From: Agrobacterium tumefaciens
GTDB lineage: Bacteria; Pseudomonadota; Alphaproteobacteria; Rhizobiales; Rhizobiaceae
DNA length: 64,000 nucleotides
Assembly (NCBI RefSeq): GCF_013318015.2
Contig: NZ_CP115842.1
Span: 1,165,001-1,229,000 of the forward strand
Direction: 5' to 3'
The position numbers and the translations under genes were made by a program. Positions 61,733 through 64,000 of the stretch are shown here, one piece after another (within the stretch, counting starts at the first letter, position 1; each line of letters starts with the position of its first letter). Below the pieces are notes generated by a model. The model did not search any database, had not been told where the DNA came from, and worked only from the letters and a program-made list of their open reading frames with translations.

Positions 61733-63082
61733 TCAGCCGTGTTTCATCGGATTCGGCGTGATCTGTGTTTTCGGATCATTGGTCTTTTCGGTATCCGGCA
61801 CGTCGCCGGTCCATTCCCAGGCCTGGGTACCGGGCGGGTTTTGGTACCAGCCGGGATCTGAGTAATCGCCCGCGGAAATGCCTTCGCGGACCTTCACCAC
61901 GGAGAACATGCCGCCCATTTCGATGGGGCCGTGCGGACCCCAGCCGGTCATCATGGGAACGGTGTTCTCAGGGATTTCCATCTCCATCGCGCCCATATCG
62001 GCCATGCCGGCTGTACCCATCGGCATGTATTCCGGCCGCACCTTGCGGATCTTTTCGGTGACGGTCTTCTTGTCGACGCCGATGAAGGTTGGGACATCGT
62101 GTCCCATCGCATTCATCGTGTGGTGCGACTTGTGGCAATGGATCGCCCAGTCGCCGACATATTTGGCGTCGAATTCATAGGCCCGCATGGCGCCGACGGG
62201 GATGTCGATGCTGACCTCCGGCCACCGGGCCTCGGGCCGCACCCAGCCGCCATCCGTGCACGTCACCTCGAAATCATAGCCGTGCATGTGGATCGGGTGG
62301 TTGGTCATGGTCAGGTTGCCGACCCTGACACGCACCCGGTCGTCCTTGGAGACCACCAGCGGATCGATGCCCGGAAATACCCGGCTGTTCCATGACCACA
62401 GATTGAAGTCCGTCATGGTCATGATTTTCGGAACGTAGGAGCCGGGATTGATGTCGAAGGCGTTGATCAGGAACACGAAGTCGCGATCAACAGGCATGAA
62501 GGTCGGGTCCTTTGGATGGACCACGAAAAAGCCCATCATGCCCATCGCCATCTGCACCATCTCGTCTGAATGCGGGTGGTACATGAAGGTGCCGGACTTC
62601 ACGAGATCGAACTCGTAGACGAAGGTCTTGCCAACGGGGATATGCGGTTGCGACAGGCCGCCGACACCGTCCATGCCTGATGGCAGGATCATGCCGTGCC
62701 AGTGGACCGTTGTATGTTCCGGCAGCTTGTTGGTCACGAAAATCCGCACCCGGTCGCCTTCTACGGCCTCGATGGTCGGGCCGGGTGACTGGCCGTTATA
62801 GCCCCAGAGGCGGGCGGTCATGCCCTCCGCCATCTCGCGTTCCACTGGCTCGGCGACAAGGTGGAATTCCTTGACGCCATTGTTCATCCGGAAAGGCAGG
62901 GTCCAGCCGTTGAGGGTGACGACCGGATTGTAATCGGGACCGGTAGTGGGCTTGACGGGGGCTTGCGTTGCTGCCGTTTCCATCACGGCAGCTTCCGGCA
63001 GGCTGCTATTCGATGTCTTTGCCCAGGCCGCCGTGGAGACCATTGCGGCGCCGACGCCCAGAAAGTTTCTTCTATTGAACAT
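61733..63082 (-). CDS. Multicopper oxidase (copper-resistance type)
   Basis: This 449-aa multicopper oxidase has a Tat signal (RRNFLGVGAAM at 4-14), so it is exported folded. Copper ligands are HWHG (127-130), HPH (169-171), HPIHMHG and the terminal HCHKSHHTM cluster. A Met-rich segment near the C-terminus (GTAGMADMGAMEMEIPE) may bind Cu(I), as in CueO. It oxidises Cu(I) to Cu(II) in the periplasm. It lies between the TolC-like and cupredoxin genes in one operon. Confidence 0.95.
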   Translation of the reverse strand: MFNRRNFLGVGAAMVSTAAWAKTSNSSLPEAAVMETAATQAPVKPTTGPDYNPVVTLNGWTLPFRMNNGVKEFHLVAEPVEREMAEGMTARLWGYNGQSPGPTIEAVEGDRVRIFVTNKLPEHTTVHWHGMILPSGMDGVGGLSQPHIPVGKTFVYEFDLVKSGTFMYHPHSDEMVQMAMGMMGFFVVHPKDPTFMPVDRDFVFLINAFDINPGSYVPKIMTMTDFNLWSWNSRVFPGIDPLVVSKDDRVRVRVGNLTMTNHPIHMHGYDFEVTCTDGGWVRPEARWPEVSIDIPVGAMRAYEFDAKYVGDWAIHCHKSHHTMNAMGHDVPTFIGVDKKTVTEKIRKVRPEYMPMGTAGMADMGAMEMEIPENTVPMMTGWGPHGPIEMGGMFSVVKVREGISAGDYSDPGWYQNPPGTQAWEWTGDVPDTEKTNDPKTQITPNPMKHG

Positions 63083-63096
63083 GGTCGTTTCCTCTC

Positions 63097-64000
63097 TCAG
63101 TGTCCGCCACCGCTGCCGCCACCAGTGGCGGCAACTTCGGTCTCCGCGCCTGCCGTACCCGCGCCACCGCCGTAGATGGCGGGCGCAAGGCCGGCTTCCG
63201 CGAGCCAGAAGTCACGTTTGGCATTGATGGCGAGCAGGTTCGAATTGACCTTTTCGCGGCTGTCGGCGAGCAGTTCGAAGGTGTTGGTGAGCATGCCGTT
63301 ATAGGTCAGCAGCGACTCCTCCTCGATCTTGGTCCGCAGCGGCACCACGCTGTTGCGATAGTGCCGGGCGATGTCGTAGTTCGAGCGATAGGCCTGATAG
63401 GCGGAGCGGGCTTCGGAGCGGATATTGACCGCTTTTTCGGCCAGCAGGTTTGCTGCGCGCATATAGGCGAGTTCGGATTCCCGCATTCTTGCCCGACCGG
63501 AATCGAAGATCGGAATGACGAATTCCAGCTCGGCATTGCCCGTCGTCTGTTTGTGTTTTTCGCCGTCTTCAAGTTCGCGTTCGGTCTCGAAGCCGGAACG
63601 AAGTTCTAGATCGGTGACGTATCGGGTGGCTTCTGTGAGTTTAAACGACCGGGCGGTCGATTCCAGATCGAGCTTCGCCATCTGCAAATCCACCCGGCGC
63701 TGCAGCGCCTCAGCCTCGATCATCTCACGTTTGGCCAGATCCTTTGGAAGCTGGGGCAGGCGGTTGGGGATGGAGTAGTCTATGTCCGCGCCCCACAGGC
63801 CCATCAGCCTTGTCAGTTCCTCCTTCGCAAGCCGGGCTTCAAGCCGCGCCTTGGCGATCTGGCCGGTCAGTTCGGCATAGAAGACCTGCTCGCGAGCCTG
63901 GCCTTCCTTGTTCAGCGAGCCTGCTTCGCCAAGCTTCCTCGCAAGTTCCGAGGCGGCATCCGCGGCTGTCTGGGCCTGCGCCAGCTGGCCGACATTTTCC
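63097..64000 (-). CDS. TolC/CusC-like outer membrane efflux protein (N-terminal part outside the window)
   Basis: The frame is open from the stop at 63097 to the window edge, about 300 residues. Long amphipathic, Ala/Leu/Glu-rich helices are visible (SELARKLGEAGSLNKEGQAR, later QMAKLDLESTARSF and LAEKAVNIRSEARSAYQAY). This is the heptad pattern of TolC-type barrels. The C-terminus is Gly/His-rich (GGGSGGGH), which may bind metal. It is probably the exit duct of a copper efflux system whose other genes lie beyond 64000. It lies 14 nt before the oxidase gene. Confidence 0.9.
   Translation of the reverse strand, partial: ENVGQLAQAQTAADAASELARKLGEAGSLNKEGQAREQVFYAELTGQIAKARLEARLAKEELTRLMGLWGADIDYSIPNRLPQLPKDLAKREMIEAEALQRRVDLQMAKLDLESTARSFKLTEATRYVTDLELRSGFETERELEDGEKHKQTTGNAELEFVIPIFDSGRARMRESELAYMRAANLLAEKAVNIRSEARSAYQAYRSNYDIARHYRNSVVPLRTKIEEESLLTYNGMLTNTFELLADSREKVNSNLLAINAKRDFWLAEAGLAPAIYGGGAGTAGAETEVAATGGGSGGGH

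Overview
The window reads as one stretch of a Rhizobiaceae-type alphaproteobacterial replicon; Agrobacterium or a close relative fits best. The reasons are the 23S-5S-tRNA-fMet order of the rRNA operon end, the AGG:CCU anticodon stem of the initiator tRNA, a uronate dehydrogenase close to the Agrobacterium enzyme as I remember it, an ArsK-type arsenic exporter, and the density of ABC importers with LysR/GntR regulators. No insertion sequence, phage gene, integrase or CRISPR array was seen.

Layout: (1) 1-2091, the 3' part of an rRNA operon (23S, 5S, terminator, a chain of small hairpins with a 31-bp tandem repeat, tRNA-fMet, terminator). (2) 2356-7097, an overlapping operon of biotin carboxyl carrier protein, biotin carboxylase, a second carrier-like protein without the biotin lysine, and the 5-oxoprolinase-type proteins PxpB, PxpC and PxpA. 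(3) 7141-14153, an aminotransferase, a LysR regulator, and an SDR / polar-amino-acid ABC importer / RraA-like operon. (4) 14364-19316, an agmatinase-family ureohydrolase with its own amino-acid-type ABC importer and a divergent LysR gene. (5) 19423-23598, a two-sided arsenic locus: arsR-arsK forward meets arsR-acr3-arsC-arsH from the other side. (6) 23838-36536, a sugar-acid catabolic locus: RraA-like aldolase, uronate dehydrogenase, IlvD/Edd dehydratase, a sugar ABC importer, three tandem Gfo/Idh/MocA oxidoreductases, and a divergent GntR regulator plus SMP-30 lactonase. (7) 36682-42130, Nudix, PhzF and ProC genes, a decayed FAD monooxygenase, and a LysR/DHA2-exporter pair. (8) 42156-57828, three consecutive minus-strand operons (DszC/SfnB-like plus SsuD-like flavoproteins; a dipeptide-type ABC importer plus LLM enzyme; PanE-like, TetR, GST-kappa-like, FAD oxidase and BisC-like molybdoenzyme). 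(9) 57957-64000, a two-component system, a PAP2 phosphatase and a copper-handling operon (TolC-like, multicopper oxidase, cupredoxin, CusF-like).

The strongest candidate for an undescribed system is region 8. Each of its three operons is preceded by the same element of about 40 bp (44606-44648, 51400-51441, 57787-57828), followed at matching distance by a plausible promoter. That ties an importer, two LLM flavin monooxygenases, an acyl-CoA-dehydrogenase-like monooxygenase and an S-oxide-reductase-like molybdoenzyme into one regulon, which I infer to be for organosulfur salvage under a CysB/Cbl-type activator encoded elsewhere. The second candidate is region 2. Biotin carboxylase, biotin carrier and the KipI/KipA-like proteins are, piece by piece, the parts of a urea-carboxylase-like enzyme split over separate genes, with an added non-biotinylatable carrier paralogue.

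All functional calls come from reading translations and motifs by eye. No database search was run.
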